Positions 8,483 through 16,815 of a stretch of DNA of 41,584 bases are shown piece by piece. Position 1 is the stretch's first letter, and every line of letters starts with the position of its first letter. Made by a program: the position numbers and the translations under genes. The notes beneath the pieces are model-generated. The model saw only the letters and a program-made list of their open reading frames with translations. It made no database searches and was not told where the DNA came from. The stretch is taken from positions 1 through 41,584 of the forward strand of contig NZ_AKKF01000139.1 of assembly GCF_000281955.1 (NCBI RefSeq), written 5' to 3'. This DNA is from Caulobacter sp. AP07. GTDB taxonomy: Bacteria; Pseudomonadota; Alphaproteobacteria; Caulobacterales; Caulobacteraceae.

Positions 8483-8509
8483 GGGGCCCGGCGCGTCGTG
8501 CCGGGCCCC
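8483..8509 (-). terminator. Strong hairpin downstream of galE
   Basis: A perfect ten-base stem, GGGGCCCGGC (8483-8492) with GCCGGGCCCC (8500-8509), around a seven-base loop, 24 bases beyond the galE stop. Downstream on the minus strand there is only a short TTT, so it is GC-driven rather than a classic T-tract terminator. It marks the left end of the polysaccharide locus. Confidence 0.6.
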
Positions 8510-8533
8510 GCCAATGACGCAGTGGACCAGCCT

Positions 8534-9514
8534 TCAGGCGGCGTTCAAACGACGTTCCCAGGCCAGCGCGTCCCCGACGATCTTCTCCAGCGCCTCATGC
8601 AGCGGAATCCACCCAAGCTGGGTCTTGAGCCGCGTCGGATCGGCCACGACGATCGGCGGATCTCCCGCGCGCCGCGGAAACTCCCGCACGTTCAGCCGGT
8701 GGCCGGCGGCGTTCTCGACGGCCCCGATCACCTCCCGGACGGAGAAGCCGCGCCCGTAGCCGCAATTGAAGGCGCCGGACACCCCGCCCGAACGCAGGTG
8801 GTCGAGCGCCAGGGCGTGCGCGGCGACAAGGTCGCTGACATGGATGTAGTCCCGCACGCCGGTGCCGTCCGGCGTTTCGTAGTCGACGCCGAAAATGCCG
8901 ATGTAGGGCAGAAGTCCAAGCGCGGCCTGGCAGGCGCGTTTGACCAGGTGCGACGCCCTGGGCGTCGATTGCCCCGTCCTTCCCAACGGGTCGGCGCCGG
9001 CGACGTTGAAATAGCGCAGGGCCATATAGCGCAGGCCCGTCGCACGGGCTGTGTCCTGCAGCATCCATTCGGTCATGAGCTTGGAGCGACCGTAGGGGTT
9101 GGCCGGCGACTTGGCGGCGTCCTCCCCGATCACCGCCTCCTGGGAAGCGCCGTAGACGGCGGCCGTCGACGAGAAGATGAAGTTCTTCACGCCGGCCCAG
9201 ACGCAGGCCTCCAGCAGGCGACGCGCCTTGGAGGTGTTGTTCTCGTAGTACAGCAGCGGATTTTCGACGGACTCGGGGACAACGGTCGAGCCCGCGAAGT
9301 GCAGGACGGTGTCTATATCGTGGTCGGTGAGGATCCACTGGACCAGCGCCTGGTCGGCGATATCGCCCTGGAAGAAATGCGCGGCTTCAGGGACCAAAGA
9401 CCTGATGCCGGTCGAGATATTGTCGAGCACACAGACGGATTCACCTTGCTCCAGAAGCGCCAGAGTCATATGGCTGCCAATATATCCAGCACCTCCCGTA
9501 ATCAGAACCGTCAT
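8534..9514 (-). CDS. galE: UDP-glucose 4-epimerase
   Basis: Extended SDR of 326 residues interconverting UDP-glucose and UDP-galactose, giving galactose donors for the polysaccharide. Visible: NAD-binding GGAGYIG (7-13), SSTAAVYG (115-122), catalytic YGRSK (Tyr141, Lys145), RYFNVAGAD and a C-terminal RRAGDPP motif, the standard GalE signature. The ATG at 9514 is preceded by GGTGG; the frame extends upstream to 9559 but without family sequence. It is separated by 110 bases from the ligase-like gene on the same strand, and an inverted repeat overlaps its ribosome-binding region. Other 4-epimerase substrates (UDP-GlcNAc) are possible. Confidence 0.93.
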   Translation of the reverse strand: MTVLITGGAGYIGSHMTLALLEQGESVCVLDNISTGIRSLVPEAAHFFQGDIADQALVQWILTDHDIDTVLHFAGSTVVPESVENPLLYYENNTSKARRLLEACVWAGVKNFIFSSTAAVYGASQEAVIGEDAAKSPANPYGRSKLMTEWMLQDTARATGLRYMALRYFNVAGADPLGRTGQSTPRASHLVKRACQAALGLLPYIGIFGVDYETPDGTGVRDYIHVSDLVAAHALALDHLRSGGVSGAFNCGYGRGFSVREVIGAVENAAGHRLNVREFPRRAGDPPIVVADPTRLKTQLGWIPLHEALEKIVGDALAWERRLNAA

Positions 9515-9522
9515 AGTTCCAC

Positions 9523-9538
9523 CTTCTGAAATCAGAAG
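9523..9538 (-). promoter_or_regulatory. Inverted repeat overlapping the galE ribosome-binding site
   Basis: CTTCTGA and TCAGAAG are exact complements separated by two bases. On the transcript this gives a six-base stem with an AUUU loop, whose 3' arm runs into the GAAGGTGG Shine-Dalgarno region eight bases before the ATG. It could be an operator or a translational control hairpin; neither is shown. Confidence 0.4.
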
Positions 9539-9624
9539 TGAGTGCGATATGTTGTTCACACCCTTAGATTTGTAGTGGAAATTCTAGACGTAATTACTGC
9601 AATCCCACGCTCAAAGGATACTTT

Positions 9625-10959
9625 CTAAGGCTTTATTTCCGCGCTATGCGAGGCGCCGGCGGCGAGAGTCGCCGTGGATCGCTTCCACGGGGCGATGACG
9701 GTCGCCGCGACCTGGGGCGCGGAGCCGCGCACGACCTGACGCAGCGAGGCGGTGACGGCCAGCAGAACCAGGAAGCCGTCGTAATAGGCCATCGAGAGGG
9801 CCGCGCCGCCGACCAGCATGGCCACGAGGCTGACCTGAAGCATCCGGGCCAGCAGGTTGGCCCAGTCGAGCTCCGGGCGGCCCCGCGTCGCCGCCAGCAC
9901 CAGGAAGGTGTTGAGACCGGCCGCCGCGACCATCAGCAGGTAGAGCGCCAGACCCACGAACCCCGTGTCGCCCAGCACCTGAAAATAGATGCTGTGAGCC
10001 GCCCGGCCGGCACTGAGGCTGCCCGGCGACTGGAACTGCCGCGCGACCGGATCGCGTTCGACGGCGGAGAACCCGCCGCCGGTGAGCGGACGCGCGGTGG
10101 CGATGTTGAGGCTGGTGGTCCAGGCCGCGACCCGGCCGCTGAACGAGACGTCTTCGTCATACGCCTGGATCGTGGACATCCGCTCGGACCAACTCGCCGG
10201 CAGGAAGCTCGACAATGCGACCGCCATCACCAGACCCGCCGCCAGGAACTTCAGCGCCGCCCGGGTCCTCAAGGCATAGGTCGCGCCCGCCGCGACCAGC
10301 GCCACCAAGGCGCCCCGGGAATAGGTGCCGATGATCGTCAGGACGGCGAAGCCCACGGTCGCCAGGCACGCCAGCCGGGCCAGTGGAACCCGGCTTGTCG
10401 CCTGCAGGTAGTTCAGCAGCGGCAGCATGACGATCAGGGCCAGGGCGAGCGAATTGTTGTCCGCGATCATCGAGTTTTCGGGACCGTAGACGCGTTGCCC
10501 TCCACCGGTCAGCAGGACATGGCCGCCGTCCTTGACGGCGTAGTAGCCAAGCGAAGCCACGTAGATCCAGATCACCGCCTGGATGCGCGCCTTGGAGTTC
10601 GCCAGCATCACGATCGCCAGGACCAGGGCGATCGTCTTGATCGTGCGGTCCCAGATGGGCATCGAGAAGGCTCGATCCAGGGCGAGGTAGGTGGCCAGGC
10701 TGGCCCACAGCATGAAGAGGACGACGAACACCGTGAACGGGTTCAACGGAACCAGTTTGCGCTCCTTGGAGATCATCCACGCCAGGCCCGTCAGCGCGGC
10801 GACCTGGAAGTTGAGCGGGAAGCCCATGAGGAAGCCGTAGACTTCGCGCTGGGGGTTCATCAGCGCAATCCAGAGCCAGGCCAGGAGGCCCACGACCGGG
10901 GCGCGCAGGATCATCGGTATGATGCCGATCAGGGCGGCCAGCAGGATCAGATCGCGCAT
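9625..10959 (-). CDS. O-antigen-ligase/polymerase-like membrane protein, exosortase-A-associated type
   Basis: Polytopic inner-membrane protein of 444 residues with about ten to twelve hydrophobic segments. The N-terminus (MRDLILLAALIGIIP, then WIALMNPQREVYGF) and the block GPENSMIADNNSLALAL recall the family labelled putative O-glycosylation ligase, exosortase A system-associated (TIGR03097; DUF5935 plus Wzy_C). The large periplasmic loop carries TYSRGALVAL and LTGGGFSAVE, typical of the WaaL/Wzy superfamily. It could polymerise repeat units or ligate chains to an acceptor; the family does not settle which. Start ATG at 10959 with AGG upstream. It is the only Wzy-like candidate in the window. 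Confidence 0.85.
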   Translation of the reverse strand: MRDLILLAALIGIIPMILRAPVVGLLAWLWIALMNPQREVYGFLMGFPLNFQVAALTGLAWMISKERKLVPLNPFTVFVVLFMLWASLATYLALDRAFSMPIWDRTIKTIALVLAIVMLANSKARIQAVIWIYVASLGYYAVKDGGHVLLTGGGQRVYGPENSMIADNNSLALALIVMLPLLNYLQATSRVPLARLACLATVGFAVLTIIGTYSRGALVALVAAGATYALRTRAALKFLAAGLVMAVALSSFLPASWSERMSTIQAYDEDVSFSGRVAAWTTSLNIATARPLTGGGFSAVERDPVARQFQSPGSLSAGRAAHSIYFQVLGDTGFVGLALYLLMVAAAGLNTFLVLAATRGRPELDWANLLARMLQVSLVAMLVGGAALSMAYYDGFLVLLAVTASLRQVVRGSAPQVAATVIAPWKRSTATLAAGASHSAEIKP

Positions 10960-11151
10960 GGAGGGCCTCGCATACGTGGCAGGGTGCGCCAGGCCGCCCA
11001 GCCGATCTGCGGCAAATGATGGTCCTGAAACCGCTTTCCTGGCGCCGACCGCCCGGATGCGGACGCCGCCGCCCCGATTGCTGGGGCGGGAGTGTCATTT
11101 GCGCGTGCGGGCGCGGGCGCGTTGTTGGGCAATGAGTCCAGGAGGTCCCAC

Positions 11152-11424
11152 ATGCTCAGCATTCTGTTCGGCTTCGAGATCATCGCCTTCCTGGTGGTGG
11201 CGTGGTGGGTCTACCTGCGGGCGGATGCGGGCGAGGACGCCGCCGAAACGGGGCTGCTCGGCATGAGATCGAGCACGAGGGTCCGGGCGGGCGCCGCTCC
11301 GAAGTGGAAGGCCGCGCCCCGTGGCGACGCGCGCGCCGTTCCGTCGGCGTCGAAGGCGCTTGCCGTCAGCCGGGCCGGGCCAAGATGGAGGGGTGTCGAG
11401 CATCGGCCGGGAGGGCGGCCCTAG
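11152..11424 (+). CDS. Small membrane protein, function unknown
   Basis: A 90-residue protein with one clear membrane helix at the N-terminus (LFGFEIIAFLVVAWWVYLRA, residues 5-24) followed by a basic, Ala/Pro-rich tail. The support is an almost ideal AGGAGGT six bases before the ATG. It is the only plus-strand gene between 9.6 and 28.4 kb, and its 3' end overlaps the convergent GT4 gene by 59 bases. I do not recognise a family. The real product might end earlier in function, as only the first 45 residues look constrained. Confidence 0.55.
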   Translation: MLSILFGFEIIAFLVVAWWVYLRADAGEDAAETGLLGMRSSTRVRAGAAPKWKAAPRGDARAVPSASKALAVSRAGPRWRGVEHRPGGRP

Positions 11425-12598
11425 ACGCCTGGACGGCTCGGGCCAGAGCCGTGATGCGGCCGGCGTTGTGGGCCCAGGTGTAGGGCGCCTGCTCGACCGT
11501 ACGCAGCGCCTCGGCGCCGAGCTCGCGGCGGAGTTCCAGGTCCGCGCACAACCGCTGCAGGGCGGCGGTGAAGGACGCCTGGCTGCCCACCGTGAACAGC
11601 AGGGCGTTGCGGCCATCGGCCAGAACCTCGCGGATGTTGGGCTGGTCCGGCGCGATGATGGCGCGACCCAGGGCCATGTATTCGAAAAGCTTCAGCGGCG
11701 ACGCGTATGGAGTCGAAGCGGTCTGCAACGCGATGTCGAAGGCCTGCATGTAGGCGGCCACCCGCGGGTGCGGCACGCGGCCCACGCAATGCAGCCGCGC
11801 GCCCACGCCGAGCGCCTCGGCCCGAGCCCGCAGGTGCGGCAAGCCCGGGCCATCGCCGACGATCAGCAGGTGAGCCTCCGGCGGAAGGTGCGGCAACGCC
11901 TCCACGGCCCAGCCCACGCCATGCCAGTCGCGGACGAAGCCGACAAAGCCCAGCACCACGGCGGCGGCCGGCAAGTCGAGACTCCGACGCAGGCGCGCGC
12001 CGGAGCCGGCCGCCGGAAACCGCCGCGGGTCCGCGCCGTTGGCGATCACGTGCACGCCCTCCGCCCCGACGCGGGCTCGCCGCACCTCGGCGGCCAGCAC
12101 TTCGGTCACGGGCAGGACGGCGTCCGCCCCCCGCCAGAGCGCCGTCTCGCAGGCGCGCGCCACGGACGTCAGCTGCAGCTTGCCGAAGGAACCGCGCTCC
12201 GCCGCCAGGGGAGAGTTCACCTCCAGCAGCATCGGCAGGCGATGACGCCTCCGCAGCAGCAGGCCGGCCAGCAGGAAGAGGTTGTAGCGTTCGTAGAGCA
12301 CGTCCGGCCTGAACGCGCGCGCATGGCTTCGCAGCCGCAGGTAGGCCGGGATGTTGTAGGCCAGTTCGAGAAGCTCGAACGCCGCGGGCGGAAGCAGCCG
12401 GCGCAACAGGTCCGCGGCGCGTTCGAGCCGGCTGCTGGCGCCGGCCGTCTGGGCCTCGTCGGCCGAGGTGGGCCCCACGACGCACACCAGGTGTCCCTGA
12501 TTTCTGAGCGCGGTGACGACCTCGGTGATGTGGACCCGCATGCCGTCCGACGCGGCGATCCGGTGATGGTAGAGGATACGGAGCGGGCGCTGATCCAT
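11366..12598 (-). CDS. Glycosyltransferase family 4
   Basis: GT-B-fold retaining glycosyltransferase of 410 residues. The N-terminal Rossmann domain opens with RILYHHRIAASDGMRVHITEV; the C-terminal donor-binding domain has GFVGFVRDWHGVGWAV, LLIVGDGPGLPHLR, and the EX7E-type region SPLKLFEYMALGRAIIAP. Cytoplasmic, probably membrane-associated. Sugar specificity cannot be read. The ATG at 12598 lies seven bases after the stop of the upstream secreted-protein gene, so the two are one transcript; the frame extension to 12652 lies inside that gene. It resembles the GT4 enzymes recurrent in exosortase-A polysaccharide loci. Confidence 0.88.
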   Translation of the reverse strand: MDQRPLRILYHHRIAASDGMRVHITEVVTALRNQGHLVCVVGPTSADEAQTAGASSRLERAADLLRRLLPPAAFELLELAYNIPAYLRLRSHARAFRPDVLYERYNLFLLAGLLLRRRHRLPMLLEVNSPLAAERGSFGKLQLTSVARACETALWRGADAVLPVTEVLAAEVRRARVGAEGVHVIANGADPRRFPAAGSGARLRRSLDLPAAAVVLGFVGFVRDWHGVGWAVEALPHLPPEAHLLIVGDGPGLPHLRARAEALGVGARLHCVGRVPHPRVAAYMQAFDIALQTASTPYASPLKLFEYMALGRAIIAPDQPNIREVLADGRNALLFTVGSQASFTAALQRLCADLELRRELGAEALRTVEQAPYTWAHNAGRITALARAVQASRAALPADARHPSILARPG

Positions 12599-12605
12599 GC
12601 TTCGT

Positions 12606-14618
12606 CTAGTCCTGAACCGGGGTGGCGAGAGCGATCGCGAAGGCGGGCTCACTGGGATAGCTGGCGTCCATCCGCGGGGTCTGGGCCTTCACGAAGCCGT
12701 AGGCTTCCCGGGCCTGGGCGGATCCGGTCGCATTGATGATCGAGGCCAGCGAGGCCCGCGCCAGCGCGGCGTAGCCTCCCCCCCAATCTGGATTGTCCAG
12801 CGTGGTCACGGGCTGGCGCACCGGATCGAAGGTGGCCGCGAAGGCCTCGGGCCAGGTCGTGAACGGGCGCTTCGACTTCGGGTCGGCCACGACCAGAAAA
12901 TACGGGGTGCCGTAGATCGGGTCGTAGCCGCGCTTGTCGTTGGTGAAGCGGCCGGCCACGAAATTGGTCATCCAGGCCATGATCGGGCGCGCCTGCGGGT
13001 AGCCCATGCTGTCGATCCAGCCCAGCACGATGACCAGGTAGTCGTTCTGCCACGGCGGCGCGGCGCCTTCCTGGGCGTAGGCGCCGGGCAGGTAGCCCCT
13101 CAGGTCGCCGGCCCCGGCGAGCTCGTCGCCCTCCACGTACCGGCGCACGATCTCGCGCAGGTTGCCGTTGAGCTTGGCTTCGAAATAGGGCTGCAGGGGG
13201 CTGTCGCTGGGCAGGATGTAGGCCGCGTTGGCCAGCGTTCGAAGCGACCAGGCGACGGCGCGGACCTGGGACCCCAGCAGGATGCCCGCTGTCTGACCGC
13301 GATACTCCGGATTCATCGACAGCAGATCGAAGCCCGCCTGCATCGCAAGTTCGTCGCGGTAGTACTGCGAGCCCGTGAGCAGATAGGGCAGATAGGTCAG
13401 CGACGGCTGATGGGCGTCGTCGGGCTGCCAGACCGTGTCCGATATCTCGTATCGCCGGCCCAGGACGCCCGGCGCCGCGGCGCCGCGCCCGTCCAGCCAG
13501 ACCTGGGGGTGCTGGTCGATGTCGATCGGGCCGCCGGTGCGCATGTCGCGGACGTGCCAGGGGATGGATCCCGCCGCGTCGGCGTTGGCCAGGAGCGTCT
13601 CCTGGTTCTCCCGCGACGGGTCGAGGAGGTAGAACACCGCCCAGGCGGGCAGCGGCCCGATGTCCGGACGTCCTCCGGTGGTGGGCATGTAGGGCACGAC
13701 GCCCGCCGACCCCAGCGGCCGGTCGCTGCCGGTCGCCAGCTTGTGGGCCTCGCCGGCCGAGCCCCGGTCCGGCTGGAAGAGGGCGTAGCGCGGCGCGGCG
13801 CCGACGGCGACCAGCAGTCCCAGGTCCGGCACGACCCGCGGCGGCGGCGCCCTGTCGACGCAGATCACCTTGTGCCAGGTCGCATAGGGGTAGTGCGCCA
13901 CGCGCTGCACCCGGTAGGCCGGCGCCCCGTTGATACTCAGGCTCGCGTCGTAGAGCTGGGTCGAGATGTCCGGGTTCTGCGCGGTGTCGTTGTGGAAGAT
14001 CACGTCCACGCGGGACGCGCCCGCCGCCGGCGTCCATACGTCGAACACCACCTGGACGCCGTGCATGAGGCCGGACGCATAGCGCCGTTCCCGCACCAGC
14101 GGGCCGTCGAGCCAAGGCCGCTCGTCGCGGGCGGCGGCCTTTGCGAGGCCCCGCAGGTTGACGTTGACGGTCTCGACCCGATCGGGGCCGGTATGGAAGG
14201 TCAAGGCCAGCCGGACGTCCGGCGGCGGCCGCGAGGGAGCGGCGGCCGGCGACGGACCGGCGCCGGTCGTCGTGATGACGCCGTCGAGCGAGCCTCCTGG
14301 GGTCATGACCGGCGTCTGGACCGTGATGATCGCATGGCGCACGGAACCGTCGGGGTACAGGGCCTTGGCGTCCATCTGCGACCGCGCGGCCGCCCCTCCC
14401 AGCTTGACCGCCAGGCGTGAGTTCGGCGTCACCTGGCCGCGCCGGAAGACCTGGCCGAAGGAGACGATCCGCTTCGAGGTGGCGGCGTCGCCGTCGTTCA
14501 CGATGCGAAACGTCGCGGCCTCGCCCTTGAACGGCTCGGCCCTGGCCACCGGCCGCGGCGCGATCGGAGAGCAGGGCGCAAACCCCAACAGAAGAATGAC
14601 GAGCAGAACCCAGCGCAT
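12606..14618 (-). CDS. Secreted protein of unknown function in polysaccharide locus
   Basis: 670 residues with a Sec signal (MRWVLLVILLLGFAPCSPIA, cleavage near 25-32). The first 300 residues appear beta-rich (FRIVNDGDAATSKRIVSFGQVF; YPDGSVRHAIITV), the rest looks helical with repeated hydrophobic helices and Trp/Tyr-rich loops (GSIPWHVRD, WQNDYLVIVLGW, NPDWGGGYAAL). I do not recognise a family with certainty. A beta-domain joined to an alpha-toroid would fit a polysaccharide lyase or hydrolase, but this is inference from layout and neighbours. The ATG at 14618 is chosen for the signal peptide; a much longer frame upstream has no protein-like sequence. It is co-transcribed with the GT4 gene, 158 bases after the GT8 gene. 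Confidence 0.8.
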   Translation of the reverse strand: MRWVLLVILLLGFAPCSPIAPRPVARAEPFKGEAATFRIVNDGDAATSKRIVSFGQVFRRGQVTPNSRLAVKLGGAAARSQMDAKALYPDGSVRHAIITVQTPVMTPGGSLDGVITTTGAGPSPAAAPSRPPPDVRLALTFHTGPDRVETVNVNLRGLAKAAARDERPWLDGPLVRERRYASGLMHGVQVVFDVWTPAAGASRVDVIFHNDTAQNPDISTQLYDASLSINGAPAYRVQRVAHYPYATWHKVICVDRAPPPRVVPDLGLLVAVGAAPRYALFQPDRGSAGEAHKLATGSDRPLGSAGVVPYMPTTGGRPDIGPLPAWAVFYLLDPSRENQETLLANADAAGSIPWHVRDMRTGGPIDIDQHPQVWLDGRGAAAPGVLGRRYEISDTVWQPDDAHQPSLTYLPYLLTGSQYYRDELAMQAGFDLLSMNPEYRGQTAGILLGSQVRAVAWSLRTLANAAYILPSDSPLQPYFEAKLNGNLREIVRRYVEGDELAGAGDLRGYLPGAYAQEGAAPPWQNDYLVIVLGWIDSMGYPQARPIMAWMTNFVAGRFTNDKRGYDPIYGTPYFLVVADPKSKRPFTTWPEAFAATFDPVRQPVTTLDNPDWGGGYAALARASLASIINATGSAQAREAYGFVKAQTPRMDASYPSEPAFAIALATPVQD

Positions 14619-14749
14619 GTCTGATCCGACACTCCCGGTTACGCCGGCGCGACAACGGGTCCGGCGGCGCCGCGCCCGGGCGAGGGGGGCGCAGACCAGC
14701 GTGGCGCCCGGCGCCGACGCCGGCCGGGTCATTTGACAGGTCGGGGGTT

Positions 14750-14766
14750 CTCCCGCCGCGCGGGAG
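14750..14766 (-). terminator. GC hairpin between GT8 and the secreted-protein gene
   Basis: CTCCCGC and GCGGGAG form a seven-base stem with a three-base loop ten bases after the GT8 stop. There is no T run on the minus strand, so it may be an attenuator or a transcript-stabilising stem rather than a terminator. It separates the exporter unit from the secreted-protein unit in a 158-base gap. Confidence 0.4.
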
Positions 14767-14776
14767 GCCGCCCCCT

Positions 14777-15823
14777 CTAGTGAGCCCGGCCCATCGAGAG
14801 CAGGCGGGCGGACCTGTCGATGACGCGACCGACGGTGGTGCTGCGCAAAACCCGGTCCCACGTGTAGTCGGACCCCAGAAGGTCCAGGACGTGATTGGCC
14901 AGGTATTCCGGCAGGCGCGACCAGCTCTTGCCGATCGGCGGGGCCGCGCGCCACGCGGTCAGCCGAAGATAGTCGCGATAGAGCCGCTTCCCCGGCGTCG
15001 CCGCCACGAACAGCCATGGCTTTCGGGCGGACGTGTAGTGGATGATCGCCGGCGACCTTGCGGCCCGCGCGATCGCGGCGTGATCGGCCAGCGACGTCAG
15101 CCGCCAGGGCCGAAGCATCCTGGCCTGGAGGTTCCAGCGGTACGGCAGGATCTTGGTCGCGGCGTGAAGGACCGCATTGATCGCGTCCTGATCATGGAAG
15201 GCGAGATTGTCGCCTTCTCGCGCGATGAAATCGGCGAGCCGCCTTGTCAGGTCGTCAGAGCGCCACCTGGCCAGGTTCAGCAGGAGGACACCGGCGTTCA
15301 CGTAGGGCCCCTCGCGGGGCATGCCGAGCGCCTCGCGGCGCCACAGGCCGAAGGGATCCGGAACGGCGGCCAGGACGTGATCCCGAACGTCGGTTCGCCA
15401 CAGGTTCATCAGGTCGTCCACGACGATCAGATCCGAGTCCAGATAAAGGATCTTGTCGATGGAATCGTCCAGGACGGTTGCCGCGAACAACCTCGTATAG
15501 GTTTCCACCGCTATATGATGCGACGTGTATAGGTGTTGACTGCTACGCCAATAGTATATCTGAAGTCGAAAATTGTCATAGCCACCTAATGATCCGACTA
15601 GCTTCGACTCCATGGCGGAGTCTTGGCGGCTCGATATCAGGTGTACATCCAGGAAGTTGCTCGCGTTGTTCAGGAGCAATGAGACCAGGGCGACAGCCAG
15701 GTGCTGGTAGTAACCGGGGTCGCAGCAGAACAGGACCGTGATCGTCCTGTCCGCCGCCCTCGCCTGCTCGCCGGGCGGGCGTCCCGCAAACGGCGGGGAC
15801 GTCTCGTTCGGAGCGGCTTTCAC
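14777..15823 (-). CDS. Glycosyltransferase family 8
   Basis: Retaining GT-A glycosyltransferase of 348 residues (the type of bacterial LPS galactosyl/glucosyltransferases). Visible: metal-binding LYLDSDLIVVDDL (Asp129, Asp131), PYVNAGVLLLNL, HDQDAIN and the C-terminal IIHYTSARKPW. The GTG at 15823 overlaps the GT2 stop (GTGA); the frame upstream is GT2 read out of frame. Bases 15500-15640, encoding residues about 60-110, are clearly richer in AT than the surroundings, a possible trace of transfer. Last gene of the exporter operon. The sugar added is unknown. Confidence 0.92.
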   Translation of the reverse strand: MKAAPNETSPPFAGRPPGEQARAADRTITVLFCCDPGYYQHLAVALVSLLLNNASNFLDVHLISSRQDSAMESKLVGSLGGYDNFRLQIYYWRSSQHLYTSHHIAVETYTRLFAATVLDDSIDKILYLDSDLIVVDDLMNLWRTDVRDHVLAAVPDPFGLWRREALGMPREGPYVNAGVLLLNLARWRSDDLTRRLADFIAREGDNLAFHDQDAINAVLHAATKILPYRWNLQARMLRPWRLTSLADHAAIARAARSPAIIHYTSARKPWLFVAATPGKRLYRDYLRLTAWRAAPPIGKSWSRLPEYLANHVLDLLGSDYTWDRVLRSTTVGRVIDRSARLLSMGRAH

Positions 15824-16815
15824 CGCGTTGGCCCCATATCCGCGGGCTTCGGCGAACCCCTCCACGGCCCGCGCGCCAGGACGGGCGCGACGATCCTCTT
15901 GAGGGCCAGCCTCCAATAGGATCTCGTCCAACGAACCCCAGGCCAGATCTTCCGCGCCAGCTCGATCATCCACGCGCAGCGCCGCCCATTGTCGAGGGCG
16001 TTCGAAGCGTCGTGGATCAGTTGATGGGCAAGCGCCCTCAGGGCTTGGCGTTTCAGTTGCCCGGCGTTGGCGAGCATCGCCGAGTTGCGATCGAAGAAAT
16101 CAACGAAGGCCTCGTATCGCTGTTGGTAGTCCGCCGGGCCCTTGTACTTGTCGCGCATGTTGTTGGCGTGCAGGCGGACGTAGCCCTGGACCGCGCCGAT
16201 CACGCCAACATTTCCGTGGACGGCGCAGCGCAGCCACATCTCCAGATCGCCCGCATGCAGCAATTGGGGGCGGTAGCCGCCGATCCGCTTCTGGATGCTG
16301 CTGCGCACGACCACGGTGGCGGTCTCGACCGGATTGACCGGGCGCGCGCAGAGGTCGCCGATGAAGTCGGCGCCCCGGAAGATCGCCGCGCCGTCGGCGT
16401 CGACGCTTTCGCAGAGAGCGTCGAGTTCGTCCTCGTGCGAGAACCGGACGGCGCGGCCATGCACGAAGGCGACATCCGGATGGTTTTCCATCAGCCCGAC
16501 CGCGCGCGCCAGGGCCCCGGGCGCCACCAGGTCATCGGCCGAGAGAAGCAGCATATAGTCCGCCCGCACCCAGCCGATGCCTTCGTTGAAGGTGGCTATG
16601 TGGCCCCGGTTCACGCGATGGACGATGACCTCGACCCGCTCGTCCTTCGCGGCGATCCTGCGGGCCTCCGCCGCCGAACCGTCTTCCGAGGCGTCGTCGA
16701 TGATCAGAACGCGGATCGGGATCCGCCTTTCCCGCAGGACGCTCGCCACGCACTGCCGAAGGTAGTGGCCATAGTTGTAGCAGGGGACGATGACATCGAC
16801 GCCCGCGGGTTTCAC
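15820..16815 (-). CDS. Glycosyltransferase family 2
   Basis: Inverting GT-A glycosyltransferase of 331 residues. DVIVPCYNYGHYL (residues 7-19), the nucleotide-binding LIIDDASEDGS, and the DxD-type LLLSADDLVAPG identify the fold; HAGDLEMWLRCAVHG matches the acceptor-side acidic motif ((E/D)DxxxW-like). The GTG at 16815 overlaps the ABC ATPase stop (GTGA), and its TGA overlaps the GT8 start. Cytoplasmic, acting on the growing lipid-linked chain. No sugar specificity is evident. Confidence 0.92.
   Translation of the reverse strand: MKPAGVDVIVPCYNYGHYLRQCVASVLRERRIPIRVLIIDDASEDGSAAEARRIAAKDERVEVIVHRVNRGHIATFNEGIGWVRADYMLLLSADDLVAPGALARAVGLMENHPDVAFVHGRAVRFSHEDELDALCESVDADGAAIFRGADFIGDLCARPVNPVETATVVVRSSIQKRIGGYRPQLLHAGDLEMWLRCAVHGNVGVIGAVQGYVRLHANNMRDKYKGPADYQQRYEAFVDFFDRNSAMLANAGQLKRQALRALAHQLIHDASNALDNGRRCAWMIELARKIWPGVRWTRSYWRLALKRIVAPVLARGPWRGSPKPADMGPTR

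Noticed and set aside
10919..11266. 115-residue plus-strand open frame before the small membrane protein
   Set aside because: Overlaps the ligase start region and the small protein in another frame, lacks a ribosome-binding site and has random Arg-rich composition.
12597..14420. 607-residue plus-strand open frame opposite the secreted-protein gene
   Set aside because: Arg/Gly/Val-rich antisense sequence without domains or ribosome-binding site; the minus-strand gene has a signal peptide and is linked to its neighbour.
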